DNA from: an uncultured Desulfuromonadales bacterium
GTDB taxonomy: Bacteria; Desulfobacterota; Desulfuromonadia; Desulfuromonadales; Geopsychrobacteraceae
DNA: 25,519 bases
Assembly (NCBI GenBank): GCA_947259685.1
Contig: CAMYNC010000065.1
Coordinates: 1 to 25,519 of the forward strand
Direction of reading: 5' to 3'
Position 1 is the stretch's first letter, and every line of letters starts with the position of its first letter. The notes beneath the pieces were generated by a model. It was not told where the DNA came from and did no database searches. It saw only the letters and a list, made by a program, of their open reading frames with translations. Below are positions 10,533-18,391 of the stretch, piece by piece. The position numbers and the translations under genes are program-made.

Positions 10533-11777
10533 ATGAGCAGAATTCTGAAAGTCATGATCGCCCTGCTGGCGATCGCCGCAATCGCCACCCCAGTCATGGC
10601 GGAAGATCGTCTGAGCCTGGCCGGCCAGATGCGCGTCCGTGGTTGGCACATCGACGCTGGCGACAACATCAGCGATGGCGATACCGCCACTTTCGGTGAC
10701 CAGCGTTTCCGGCTCGGCGGTAAACTGTCGGTTGCCGAAGGCGTCAGCATCACCTTTCGGACGGACATCACCGAGTCGGTCTGGGGTACTACCGGCAGTG
10801 GTAATGGTTTCGGCTCCGGCCGTTCGGGCGCCAACCAGCAGTGGGACCGTGCCCACATCGACCTGGAGAAAAACAACATGCACCTGCGGGCCGGTCAGCA
10901 GCTGATCGTTTTGGGTGGCTCCGGTTTCGACTCCCAGGACAACGGCCTGACCTTCAACCTCAAAGGCGACATTCCTTTCACCGTCTTCTACATGATGGAC
11001 AACAACGGTGGTAGTGTCTTTGCGCAAGACTCCTTCTGGTATGGTGCTCGCGTCGGTCACGGTACCGATCTGTACGCCGCTAACCTGTTTGCCGTCAACC
11101 AGAACAGTGGCACGAACGCCTTTGTTGGTGGAAACAATGAAGAAGATGTTTGGGTTATTGGTGCCACCGCGGACTTTAACTTTAATCCGATGAAACTCAA
11201 GTCTGAAATTGAATACTTCACCGGCGACGCGAATAGCGACGTTGATGCAGTCGGCTTCAACTTGTTCCTTGACCTCTCCATGGCTGTCGATGAAGCCATG
11301 ACCTTCGGTGGCCAGTTCTACTACGGCATGGGTACCGATAAAAATGATGAAACCCAGTACACCGTTCTCGGTAACCGCTTTAACGGCTGGGATCCACTGA
11401 ACGAGGTCGGCACCGGTCTGAGCAACGAAGTTATCACCAATGGCCGCCCCTTCAACCTCGCTACCTCTGCCGGCGTTAACACTGCTCTGGTAGCCAATGG
11501 CTTTGACCCGGTGAGTACCGGTGTCATTGGCGGCCGCCTCTATGGTCTGTTCAAGGTCAGCGACGCGCTGAACCTGGGCGGCTCGGTCTTCTACGGCGTT
11601 CCTGAAGAAGACGGCGACATCAAAGACTTCGACAGCATGCTCCTGCTGACCGCCGGCGCAAGCTACGCCCTGATGGAAAACACCAAGCTCGACGTGCAGA
11701 TGCAGTACCAGGACGTTGACCTGAATGACTTTGATGAAGTTTGGTCGACCGGTGTTGGCCTGTTCGTTAACTTCTAA
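10533..11777 (+). CDS. Outer-membrane beta-barrel porin
   Basis: A 414-residue protein with a signal peptide (hydrophobic core, cleavage likely after PVMA near residue 23). The mature chain has alternating amphipathic strands throughout, is rich in Gly, Asn and Asp, has almost no Cys, and ends in the aromatic signature GVGLFVNF. A terminal Phe is the normal signal for outer-membrane assembly. It is probably a trimeric-type or substrate-selective porin; the specificity is unknown. GGAGG lies nine bases before the ATG. It has its own long leader and a strong terminator, so it is monocistronic, consistent with an abundant protein. A sigma54-like promoter suggests conditional expression. Confidence 0.85.
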   Translation: MSRILKVMIALLAIAAIATPVMAEDRLSLAGQMRVRGWHIDAGDNISDGDTATFGDQRFRLGGKLSVAEGVSITFRTDITESVWGTTGSGNGFGSGRSGANQQWDRAHIDLEKNNMHLRAGQQLIVLGGSGFDSQDNGLTFNLKGDIPFTVFYMMDNNGGSVFAQDSFWYGARVGHGTDLYAANLFAVNQNSGTNAFVGGNNEEDVWVIGATADFNFNPMKLKSEIEYFTGDANSDVDAVGFNLFLDLSMAVDEAMTFGGQFYYGMGTDKNDETQYTVLGNRFNGWDPLNEVGTGLSNEVITNGRPFNLATSAGVNTALVANGFDPVSTGVIGGRLYGLFKVSDALNLGGSVFYGVPEEDGDIKDFDSMLLLTAGASYALMENTKLDVQMQYQDVDLNDFDEVWSTGVGLFVNF

Positions 11778-11793
11778 GTCGCTTAGAAGTTAA
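11767..11793 (+). repeat. Perfect hairpin spanning the porin stop codon
   Basis: TTAACTTCTAA (11767-11777) and TTAGAAGTTAA (11783-11793) form an 11-base-pair perfect stem with a five-base loop. The last codons and the stop codon of the porin lie in the left arm. The main terminator begins 11 bases further on, giving two hairpins in tandem at the mRNA 3' end. Confidence 0.8.
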
Positions 11794-11803
11794 TCCGCAC
11801 CAC

Positions 11804-11835
11804 AAAAAGCCCGCTGCGACCGCAGCGGGCTTTTT
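11804..11835 (+). terminator. Rho-independent terminator of the porin gene
   Basis: AAAAAGCCCGCTGCG (11804-11818) pairs perfectly with CGCAGCGGGCTTTTT (11821-11835), a 15-pair stem ending in T residues. It is 26 bases after the stop codon. The A run on the other side makes it structurally bidirectional, although no minus-strand gene reads into it. Confidence 0.93.
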
Positions 11836-11857
11836 ATATGAAGAACCAGTTCAATCT

Positions 11858-11885
11858 TTGCATTTAGGGAAAATCCCGCTAAACT
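11858..11885 (+). promoter_or_regulatory. Candidate sigma70 promoter of the FG-GAP gene
   Basis: TTGCAT (11858-11863), a 16-base spacer and TAAACT (11880-11885), placed about 55 bases before the next gene, after the porin terminator. It is a moderate match only. Confidence 0.35.
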
Positions 11886-11939
11886 ATGCCCCTGGCAAAA
11901 AAAGTATCCTTATAACCATCGAGAACCTTAGGGCACAAC

Positions 11940-13646
11940 ATGAAACTGCTAGCAAGGCTCAGCCTTTTTTTCCTGCTCTCTTTCCCCTTGACCACGCATG
12001 CAGAACTCCCCAAACAGCTTGAGGACGATTTTGCCACGGTCGAAGGCTACATCATCATGCCGGTCGGCGATGAGTACCTGGTCGATCTGGATGCCTCAGC
12101 GAACCTGCAGAAGGGGGATATCTTAACCCTGGTGATTGGCGGAGAAAAGGTCGTCCACCCGATCACCAAGGAAGTCTTGGGAGCGCTTGATGTCCCCAAA
12201 GGCTACCTGCAGGTCACCCGCATCAAATCGGGGTACTCTTATGCAAAATTACTGATGGCCGATGCCCCGCCAGAAAAAGGCGCCCAGGTGCGACGCTTTG
12301 AGCAGGTGCCGGCCCTGCTGGTTGAGGAGCCTGGAGAGAGTTCTGAGCTGGGTCAGGAGCTACGCGCCAACCTGTCGCAGCTTAACTGGCTTGCTAGCGA
12401 CAGCGCCACCGAACCGTTGCTGAAATTTGTTATCAACAAGCAAAACCTCAGCGTCAAGACCAGCAACGACCAGCTTTTGCACAGTTATGCCCTGGTTGAC
12501 GGCCGCCCGGCAGCAGTAAGCGCACCAAAACCTACCACCACGGGAGGCCTGCCGGAAAAAAAACCCCAGCCACTGCAGAAGGCAGTGAATACCGTGATCG
12601 ATACGATTTTCCCCAAAGCCAAAGAGCGTGACCCGCGACTCGGCATTATCCAACAGGACCTGCAGGCCAAAGCCGGCATCTGGATGAGCCCGAGCCTCCA
12701 GGGGGAACCGGTCGGCATTGCCGCAGCCGACTTCGACAATGACGGCCAGGTCGAAATCGCCCTGGCAATGAATAACAGCATCCACTTCGCCAGGAATATT
12801 CAAGGCGACTACCAGCCGCTGACCAATTTGGCCATGCCCAACGGGCTCGACCTGCTGAGCCTTGACACCTTGGATCTCGACAACAACGGCATTCCGGAAC
12901 TCTACCTCACGGCTGCAAGTCAGCATGAACTTAAATCTATCGTTGTCGAACATCGCAATGGCAGCTATCAAATCGTCATTGAGCGCATTCCCTGGTACCT
13001 GAGGGCAGTCAATCTGCCAGACCTTGGATTGGTATTGCTCGGACAGCGCAAAGGCGCGGGACAAAAGCACTTTGAAGGCGCACCTTTCATCGTCACGCGG
13101 CAAAACCAGCGGCTGATCGCCGGTGACGAGATCCTTCTCCCCGAATACGTCAATATGTTCAGCTTTACCAGCTTTAAAGGGGTAAACAACGAGACTCTCT
13201 TCGCTTATCTCACCGAGAGCGACTATTTGAAGATCGCCACCGAAGCAGGGGAAGTTCTCTGGGAATCCGGTGATTATTTTGGTGGCACCGAAACCAGAAT
13301 CATCCCGGAAGGATATGACGGCAATGAACTTCTCGAGCCGACCTATATCCCGCCGCGCATCGAGCTGACAGCGGCCGGGGAATTTCTTGTCTCGCAAAAT
13401 GATGGGATACGCACAATGCAGCGTTTCCGGCGGTTCCAAGAGAGCCGCTTGATCGCCCTCTCCTGGAATGGCCATACCCTGGTCGAAAACTGGCGAACAT
13501 CCGATCAGAGTGGTTATCTGAGCGACTTTACCCTTGCCGACAGCGACAATGATGGCAGCGAAGAGATTGTCATGGGGATTAAATTTACCCACAAAGGGAT
13601 GCTGCAAAAAGCCAGGTCAGCAATTGTCAGCTATGAGATGAATTGA
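11940..13646 (+). CDS. Exported protein with FG-GAP/VCBS-like repeats
   Basis: A 568-residue protein with a signal peptide (basic start, hydrophobic core, cleavage likely after THA near residue 21). Residues about 30-110 form a beta-rich domain (EGYIIMPVGDEYLVDLD, LQKGDILTLVIGGEKV) that recalls the C-terminal part of the flagellar protein FlgT; this is a by-eye resemblance. Residues about 240-560 contain at least three calcium-loop-like Asp/Asn motifs, DFDNDGQVE, DLDNNGIPE and DSDNDGSEE, typical of FG-GAP/VCBS beta-propeller blades. The localisation is probably periplasmic or outer membrane. The function is unknown. AGGG lies shortly before the ATG. It stands alone between the porin terminator and a minus-strand small gene. 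Confidence 0.8.
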   Translation: MKLLARLSLFFLLSFPLTTHAELPKQLEDDFATVEGYIIMPVGDEYLVDLDASANLQKGDILTLVIGGEKVVHPITKEVLGALDVPKGYLQVTRIKSGYSYAKLLMADAPPEKGAQVRRFEQVPALLVEEPGESSELGQELRANLSQLNWLASDSATEPLLKFVINKQNLSVKTSNDQLLHSYALVDGRPAAVSAPKPTTTGGLPEKKPQPLQKAVNTVIDTIFPKAKERDPRLGIIQQDLQAKAGIWMSPSLQGEPVGIAAADFDNDGQVEIALAMNNSIHFARNIQGDYQPLTNLAMPNGLDLLSLDTLDLDNNGIPELYLTAASQHELKSIVVEHRNGSYQIVIERIPWYLRAVNLPDLGLVLLGQRKGAGQKHFEGAPFIVTRQNQRLIAGDEILLPEYVNMFSFTSFKGVNNETLFAYLTESDYLKIATEAGEVLWESGDYFGGTETRIIPEGYDGNELLEPTYIPPRIELTAAGEFLVSQNDGIRTMQRFRRFQESRLIALSWNGHTLVENWRTSDQSGYLSDFTLADSDNDGSEEIVMGIKFTHKGMLQKARSAIVSYEMN

Positions 13647-13809
13647 ACTCGGGCTAAGCGATAACCACCGGTGCGCAGGCTTTTGGACTGCCCTTCAACG
13701 TACCGAAACCCGACGCCAGGCAGGCATACTTGCTCAACTGTATCACCCAAGTGGCAAACGCTAGACCTTGGACGAGGCGCAGGAGTTTAAAGCCTGCCAC
13801 TGCAGAAAT

Positions 13810-13841
13810 AAAAAAAGCCCCACAAATTGACTGTGGGGCTT
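13810..13841 (-). terminator. Rho-independent terminator of the small lipoprotein gene
   Basis: AAGCCCCACA (13815-13824) pairs perfectly with TGTGGGGCTT (13832-13841) around a seven-base loop. On the minus strand it ends in a run of seven or more T residues, so its main direction is minus, 23 bases after the stop codon of the gene at 13864-14007. Its presence supports that small gene being real. It may also end the plus-strand transcript from the FG-GAP gene. Confidence 0.88.
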
Positions 13842-13863
13842 CTCAAGTCGAACGGGGGAGCGA

Positions 13864-14007
13864 TTATCTGCCGTATCTTTCTACGTCAAACTCATAACCG
13901 CAGGATGGGCATTTCACTCGCGGTGCTTCGCCACCGGAAGTTGCTGCACAGGCAGTCAGGCTGAGAACAAAGGCCGAGATAATTGTCCAAAGTACCAGTT
14001 TCTTCAT
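13864..14007 (-). CDS. Small lipoprotein with zinc-ribbon-like CPSCGYEF motif
   Basis: A 47-residue protein, below common length cut-offs. It begins MKKLVLWT and has a hydrophobic signal ending in the lipobox SLTAC (Cys20). The mature part is only 28 residues: ATSGGEAPRV, then KCPSCGYEFDVERYGR. CPSCGYEF looks like half of a zinc ribbon or rubredoxin-type knuckle (Cys33, Cys36), so a dimer or a redox/metal role is possible. The start is firm: GAGGAGG lies five bases before the ATG. A dedicated T-tailed terminator follows. It is divergent from uup. The function is not known to me. Confidence 0.85.
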   Translation of the reverse strand: MKKLVLWTIISAFVLSLTACAATSGGEAPRVKCPSCGYEFDVERYGR

Positions 14008-14208
14008 TTTTTCCTCCTCGATAGATCGGTTAAGTCCCTCGCTGGGCCGATTGTTTACTACTTTTTTTTGAATCGCTTCAATGTAATTAATAGCATAGCA
14101 CGCTATCTTTACAAACTAACAGACATTATTTTCTACTAATTTCACGGCAGGTAGCTTGTAAACCCTTTGCTCGCGAATCAATCGGAAATCGGTTATAAAT
14201 TCAACATT

Positions 14209-15990
14209 ATGAATATTCTCAGCCTGCATCATATATCGATCGCTTTCGGTGGGCCGGAGCTACTGAAAGCTGCCAGCTTGCAAATTGAAGAGGGCGACCG
14301 CATCTGTCTGCTCGGCCGTAACGGCGCAGGCAAATCGACCCTGCTAAAAATCATCAATGCCGCTATCCCAGTCGATTCAGGAGAGATCATCCGGCGACAG
14401 GGGTTAAGGACGGCGCTGGTACCACAGGAATTTCCCGACGACTGGAACGGATCGATCCAAAGTTATTTGCAAGCGGTGGCCAAGGCCGGGCAACTGACGA
14501 CAGATTTGGCTGCTTTGCAGATTGACCAGGTCCTAAGTCAACTGGAATTAAACTCCAGCGAGTTGATAGAAAATCTCTCGGGCGGAATAAAGCGCCGGGT
14601 ATTGATCGCCGCCGCGCTGATCCTTGATCCGGAACTGCTGCTGCTCGACGAACCAACCAACCACCTGGACATCGAGGCGATCAAGTGGCTGGAAGATTTT
14701 CTGCTGCGGCTGCGCAAAACCTTGATCTTTATCAGCCACGACCGAGCGTTCGTGCGCAAACTTGCCAACCGGGTGGTCGAGGTCGATCGCGGCCAACTGC
14801 AGGACTATCGCTGTAACTATGATCAGTACCTGCAGCGTCGCGAAGATGTGCTCAATTCCGAGAACAAAGCCTGGGCTCGCTTTGATCAGAAGTTGGCCGA
14901 AGAAGAGATCTGGATCCGGAAAGGAATCAAGGCCCGACGCACCCGCAACATGGGCAGGGTAAGAGATCTGCTGAAGATGCGCGAAGAACGCCGTCAGCGC
15001 CGCGAACGATCAGGCCAGGTAAAACTGCAGCTGGATGCCGGACAGCGCAGCGGCCAGATGGTCTGCGAAGCGAAACAGGTCTCTTTCAGCTATGCCGACA
15101 GCCCCATAATCGCCAACCTTTCGCTGCGGATCATGCGCGGCGACCGGATCGGCCTGATCGGCCCTAACGGCAGCGGCAAAACCACCCTGCTGAAACTGCT
15201 GACCGGCGAGCTGCAGGCGCAAAGCGGCAGCTTGCGCCAGGGCACCAATCTGCAGCTGGCCTATTTCGATCAGCTGCGCAATCAGCTGGATGAAAACCTC
15301 TCGGTCAAGGACAATATCGTCGCCGAGCATGACCAAGTGATCATCAACGGTCAGCCGCGGCATATTTACGGTTATCTGCAGGACTTCCTGTTTACCCCGG
15401 AACGTGCCCGCACGCCGGTCCGGGTGCTGTCCGGGGGCGAGAAAAACCGCCTGCTGCTGGCCAAATTGTTCACCCAGCCGGCCAACCTGCTGATCCTCGA
15501 TGAGCCGACCAACGATCTGGATATGGAAACGCTCGACCTGCTCGAAGAACTCTTACTCGATTATCCCGGCACGGTACTCCTGGTCAGCCACGACCGGAGT
15601 TTTTTGAACAATGTGGTGACCAGCTCACTGGTTTTCAGCGGCAGTGGGCAGATCGAAGAGATCATCGGTGGCTACGATGACTGGCTGGCCCTGCAGGAAA
15701 AACAGCCGCCGCCGGTCAAAAGCGAAAAAGTCAAAGTTGAACGCCGTAAATCGGAACGGCCGAGAAAACTCAGTTTCAAGGAGAAGCGTGAGCTGGAAGA
15801 GCTGCCGAAGCAGATCGAAGCAGCGGAAACCGAGCAGACAGAAATCCACGCCAAACTGGCCGATCCAGGACTTTACCAGCAGGGGGATGGCGCAGTGATC
15901 AGCGGTTTTCAGGAGCGTTTGCAACAACTCGAAACTGAGCTGGAAACCGCCTATCAGCGCTGGGAAGAGCTGGAGCAGATCCCGGAATAA
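14209..15990 (+). CDS. uup: ABC-F family ATPase, Uup type
   Basis: A 593-residue soluble protein with two ABC ATPase domains and no membrane segments. Domain 1 has Walker A GRNGAGKST (36-44), signature LSGGIKRR and Walker B LLLLDEPTNHLD. A charged linker with EEEIWIRKGIKARRTRNMGR follows. Domain 2 has GPNGSGKTT, LSGGEKNR and LLILDEPTNDLD. The C-terminal 75 residues are a coiled coil (LSFKEKRELEELPKQIEAAE...), the Uup-specific DNA/ribosome-binding extension. ABC-F proteins act on the ribosome; Uup has also been linked to transposon excision and recombination intermediates. The ATG at 14209 is chosen because homology begins there; a TTG at 14167 would add 14 unlike residues. Neither start has a clear ribosome binding site, and TATAAA at 14194 could give a near-leaderless mRNA. 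Confidence 0.93.
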   Translation: MNILSLHHISIAFGGPELLKAASLQIEEGDRICLLGRNGAGKSTLLKIINAAIPVDSGEIIRRQGLRTALVPQEFPDDWNGSIQSYLQAVAKAGQLTTDLAALQIDQVLSQLELNSSELIENLSGGIKRRVLIAAALILDPELLLLDEPTNHLDIEAIKWLEDFLLRLRKTLIFISHDRAFVRKLANRVVEVDRGQLQDYRCNYDQYLQRREDVLNSENKAWARFDQKLAEEEIWIRKGIKARRTRNMGRVRDLLKMREERRQRRERSGQVKLQLDAGQRSGQMVCEAKQVSFSYADSPIIANLSLRIMRGDRIGLIGPNGSGKTTLLKLLTGELQAQSGSLRQGTNLQLAYFDQLRNQLDENLSVKDNIVAEHDQVIINGQPRHIYGYLQDFLFTPERARTPVRVLSGGEKNRLLLAKLFTQPANLLILDEPTNDLDMETLDLLEELLLDYPGTVLLVSHDRSFLNNVVTSSLVFSGSGQIEEIIGGYDDWLALQEKQPPPVKSEKVKVERRKSERPRKLSFKEKRELEELPKQIEAAETEQTEIHAKLADPGLYQQGDGAVISGFQERLQQLETELETAYQRWEELEQIPE

Positions 15991-16059
15991 ACACCCTGGT
16001 TAGCCGCTTAACTCAAGTTGCTGCCAATAAGGCCATACGGCTTTCACCACAGTATTTTC

Positions 16060-16200
16060 AATCCGGATACTGATTAGGATCAGGGTGAGGGGGAACGTCG
16101 TGGCAATTGCCAGCTATGCCCCCCTCATCCGGCCTCCGGCCACCTTCTCCCTCAGAGAGAAGGAGCCAGCGAAAGATTCGTCCTAATCAGCATCCGGATT
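16060..16200. repeat. Branched inverted-repeat element overlapping the K+ channel 3' end
   Basis: The outer arms AATCCGGATACTGATTAGGA (16060-16079) and TCCTAATCAGCATCCGGATT (16181-16200) are complementary with one mismatch. Inside are TGAGGGGG (16086-16093) against CCCCCTCA (16120-16127), enclosing the palindrome TGGCAATTGCCA (16101-16112), and CCTTCTC (16143-16149) against GAGAAGG (16157-16163). The whole can fold as a multi-branched cruciform. It fills the gap between convergent uup and channel genes. The right arm encodes the final six residues and stop codon of the channel gene. Confidence 0.8.
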
Positions 16201-17016
16201 CAGTTGTACGCCACAGAATTTGCAGTGTTTCGCATCCGGCGCATGCCCTTCGCCGCTGCAATCCGGGCAGCTCTGGGTGGTAACCTGCTTGGAGAACGTC
16301 ATTTCCGCGGTGACAATGCCGGTCGGGATAGCGATTATTCCGTATCCCAAAATCATCACCAGTGAAGCAATGGTCTGCCCCAGACTGGTCTGGGGTGAGA
16401 TATCCCCATAGCCGACCGTGGTCATAGTGACGATCGACCAGTAGATCGAGCGAGGAATGCTGGTAAAGCCATGTTCCGGCCCCTCGACGATATACATGAC
16501 CGCGCCAAAAATCACCATCAACAGGAAGACCGAGAAGAGAAAAACCGCAATCTTGCGGCGACTGGCACGCAGTGCCCGCAGCAGATAGTTGGCTTCGCCA
16601 ACGTACGGCACCAGCTTCAGCACCCGAAACACCCGCAGCAGGCGCAGAATCCGGATCACCAGCAGATATTTGCCGCCCGGAAGGAACAGGCTGAGATAGG
16701 TTGGGATGATTGAGAGCAGGTCGACGACACCGAAGAAGCTGCCGGCATATTTCAGTGGCCGGCCGATACAGCTCAGGCGCAGCAGATACTCGACCGTAAA
16801 CAACAGCGTGAAGAACCACTCGGCAAGGTAGAAAAGCTGCCCATAGTCCTGCTGTAGCGCAGCAACACTGTCGAGCATCACCACAATTACACTGAGAATG
16901 ATGCTGAGGATCAGCACCACATCGAACAGTTTGCCTGCCGGGGTATCCGCTTCGAAAATGATTTCGTGCAGCCGCTGGCGCAATGAGCTGCTCGATTGCG
17001 GTTTCCGCTCAGGCAT
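16183..17016 (-). CDS. Voltage-gated-type potassium channel with C-terminal zinc ribbon
   Basis: A 277-residue six-transmembrane ion channel. S1 begins near residue 30. S4 is the regularly charged RILRLLRVFRVLK (Arg122, 125, 128, 131 and Lys134). The pore helix and selectivity filter are TMTTVGYGD (199-205 core), the K+-selective signature, and S6 follows. The cytoplasmic tail carries CPDC (250, 253) and CKFC (265, 268), a four-Cys zinc-ribbon-like knuckle. The frame is open far upstream into glcF, but the ATG at 17016 has GGAGAGG just before it and starts at the conserved N-terminus. It lies 16 bases after the glcF stop, so it is very likely in the glcDF operon. The last residues LNPDAD fall in an inverted repeat. 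Confidence 0.92.
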   Translation of the reverse strand: MPERKPQSSSSLRQRLHEIIFEADTPAGKLFDVVLILSIILSVIVVMLDSVAALQQDYGQLFYLAEWFFTLLFTVEYLLRLSCIGRPLKYAGSFFGVVDLLSIIPTYLSLFLPGGKYLLVIRILRLLRVFRVLKLVPYVGEANYLLRALRASRRKIAVFLFSVFLLMVIFGAVMYIVEGPEHGFTSIPRSIYWSIVTMTTVGYGDISPQTSLGQTIASLVMILGYGIIAIPTGIVTAEMTFSKQVTTQSCPDCSGEGHAPDAKHCKFCGVQLNPDAD

Positions 17017-17032
17017 GTCCCTCTCCAGAAAG

Positions 17033-18292
17033 TCAGTCTGGCAAGGCCTCGGCGACCAGATCCAGAATGTGCAATGCCCGCTGCTGGCCAGGGCCGTGAT
17101 TGATGCTGTCCTGCAGTTGCATAATGCACCCCGGACAATCAGTGGCAACCAGATCGGCGCCACTTTCAGCGATAAAGCTCGCCTTTTTCGCACCGATTTT
17201 TTTACTGGTGTCATAGTGATAAACCGAATAGGTCCCACCCAATCCACAACAGGTGCCCGCGGCTTCCATCTCGACATACTCGACTTGGGGCAGAGCCTCG
17301 AGAATCTGCCGCGGTTCCTTGGTAATGCCACGGGTCCGCAGATGGCAGGGATCGTGGTAGGTGACCTTTTTTCGCTCGGTCGCCTTCGGCAGGGCGGCCA
17401 GTTTTTCGGCAAAACCCATCTCGACCAGAAAGACGAAGATATCCTTGACCTTCTGCTTATAGTCGGCAAACTCTTCGCCCAACTGCGGATAGATTTTCCC
17501 CAGACCGGCATTGCAGGAGGCGCAGGCAGTGACGATATAGTCACAGGAGTATCTCCCCAGCTCCGCCAGATTCTGCTCAGCCAGTCCCTCAACCGCCTCA
17601 CCAGCCCCGGCAGAAACCGCCGGCAAGCCGCAGCAGGCCTGCCCTTTGGGGATGATGATGTTGACACCGAGAAATTTTAGCGCTTTGAGCATCGCTTCGC
17701 CCGACTCGGGATACATGTAGTTGATGCCGCAGCCGGTAAAGAACAGCACCGTCGGCTGATCGGCCTTCCCCTTGATGTGTTCTGGATGGCGATCACGAAA
17801 CGGCTTGCTGGTGATATTCGGCAGCGTCCGCTCAGAGCTGATGAAAGGTGCCGGAAAACGCAGCCGCAGGCCGCTGTTATCGGGCAGTTTCTTGAACAGC
17901 AGGCTGGAGAGTTTGCCACCCCCCTTGGCCAACAGGTCCATCAGCCCCTGATTTTTAAGCACCGTCGCCACCCCCTTGCCGAAGGTGGAAAGCCCCTTCT
18001 GTTCGGCAATTTTCAGTCGGGTCGCGGCAACGATCTCCTCGGTCGGCACCTTGTTCGGACACTGGGCATAGCAGCTGCCGCAGAGCAGGCACTGCGACAT
18101 GTCGAGCAGGAAGCGGTCTTCCATCTCGACTTCGCCGTCGAGCAGGGCATCGGCCAGGGCGATCTTGCCGCGGGCGACGCGGCCTTCGTGCTTTTCGGCG
18201 CCAAAGGCGGGACAGTGGGCACGGCAGGCGCCGCACTTGACGCACTGGTCGATCTCTTCGCGAAAATCTTCGAGTTTTTTTAATTTTGCCAT
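17033..18292 (-). CDS. glcF: Glycolate/D-lactate oxidase iron-sulfur subunit
   Basis: A 419-residue GlcF/GlpC-type electron-transfer subunit. Two 4Fe-4S ferredoxin motifs are visible: CVKCGACRAHCP (17, 20, 23, 27) and CLLCGSCYAQCP (68, 71, 74, 78). Two CCG domains follow, with FTGCGINY...ACCGLPAVSAG and YHDPCHL...CCGLGGTYSVYHYD. It takes electrons from the FAD subunit and passes them to quinone or another membrane carrier. The immediate upstream gene is glcD on the same strand; the 99-base gap holds a hairpin repeat. The substrate is a 2-hydroxyacid: D-lactate is plausible given larA nearby, but glycolate cannot be excluded. The ribosome binding site (AAGG) is weak. Confidence 0.94.
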   Translation of the reverse strand: MAKLKKLEDFREEIDQCVKCGACRAHCPAFGAEKHEGRVARGKIALADALLDGEVEMEDRFLLDMSQCLLCGSCYAQCPNKVPTEEIVAATRLKIAEQKGLSTFGKGVATVLKNQGLMDLLAKGGGKLSSLLFKKLPDNSGLRLRFPAPFISSERTLPNITSKPFRDRHPEHIKGKADQPTVLFFTGCGINYMYPESGEAMLKALKFLGVNIIIPKGQACCGLPAVSAGAGEAVEGLAEQNLAELGRYSCDYIVTACASCNAGLGKIYPQLGEEFADYKQKVKDIFVFLVEMGFAEKLAALPKATERKKVTYHDPCHLRTRGITKEPRQILEALPQVEYVEMEAAGTCCGLGGTYSVYHYDTSKKIGAKKASFIAESGADLVATDCPGCIMQLQDSINHGPGQQRALHILDLVAEALPD

Positions 18293-18309
18293 AACCTTAA
18301 ATATCTTTC

Positions 18310-18382
18310 ACCGCAGAGGGCGCAGAGATCGCAGAGAAAACATTTAATTTCATTTCTCCGCGCCCTCTGCGCTCTCTGCGGT
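18310..18382. repeat. Dispersed CGCAGAG-type hairpin repeat, copy B
   Basis: The left arm 18310-18338 (CACCGCAGAGGGCGCAGAG...) and right arm 18354-18382 (...CTCTGCGCTCTCTGCGGT) are complementary over 29 bases with about four mismatches. Each arm is itself made of tandem CGCAGAG units. It lies between the glcD stop and the glcF start, inside a probable operon. Confidence 0.85.
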
Positions 18383-18391
18383 ACATTGCTC

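Noticed and set aside
12360..13607. A 415-codon minus-strand frame over the FG-GAP-like gene
   Set aside because: The plus-strand product has a signal peptide, repeats and a sensible start; the antisense frame has none.
13647..13809. An insertion-sequence remnant after the FG-GAP-like gene
   Set aside because: No transposase fragment, terminal repeats or target duplication could be seen; the stretch is unassigned intergenic DNA.
17017..17667. An N-terminal extension of the K+ channel frame into glcF, making a 494-residue product
   Set aside because: The extension overlaps certain glcF coding sequence in another frame, is compositionally odd, and the ATG at 17016 has a good ribosome binding site.
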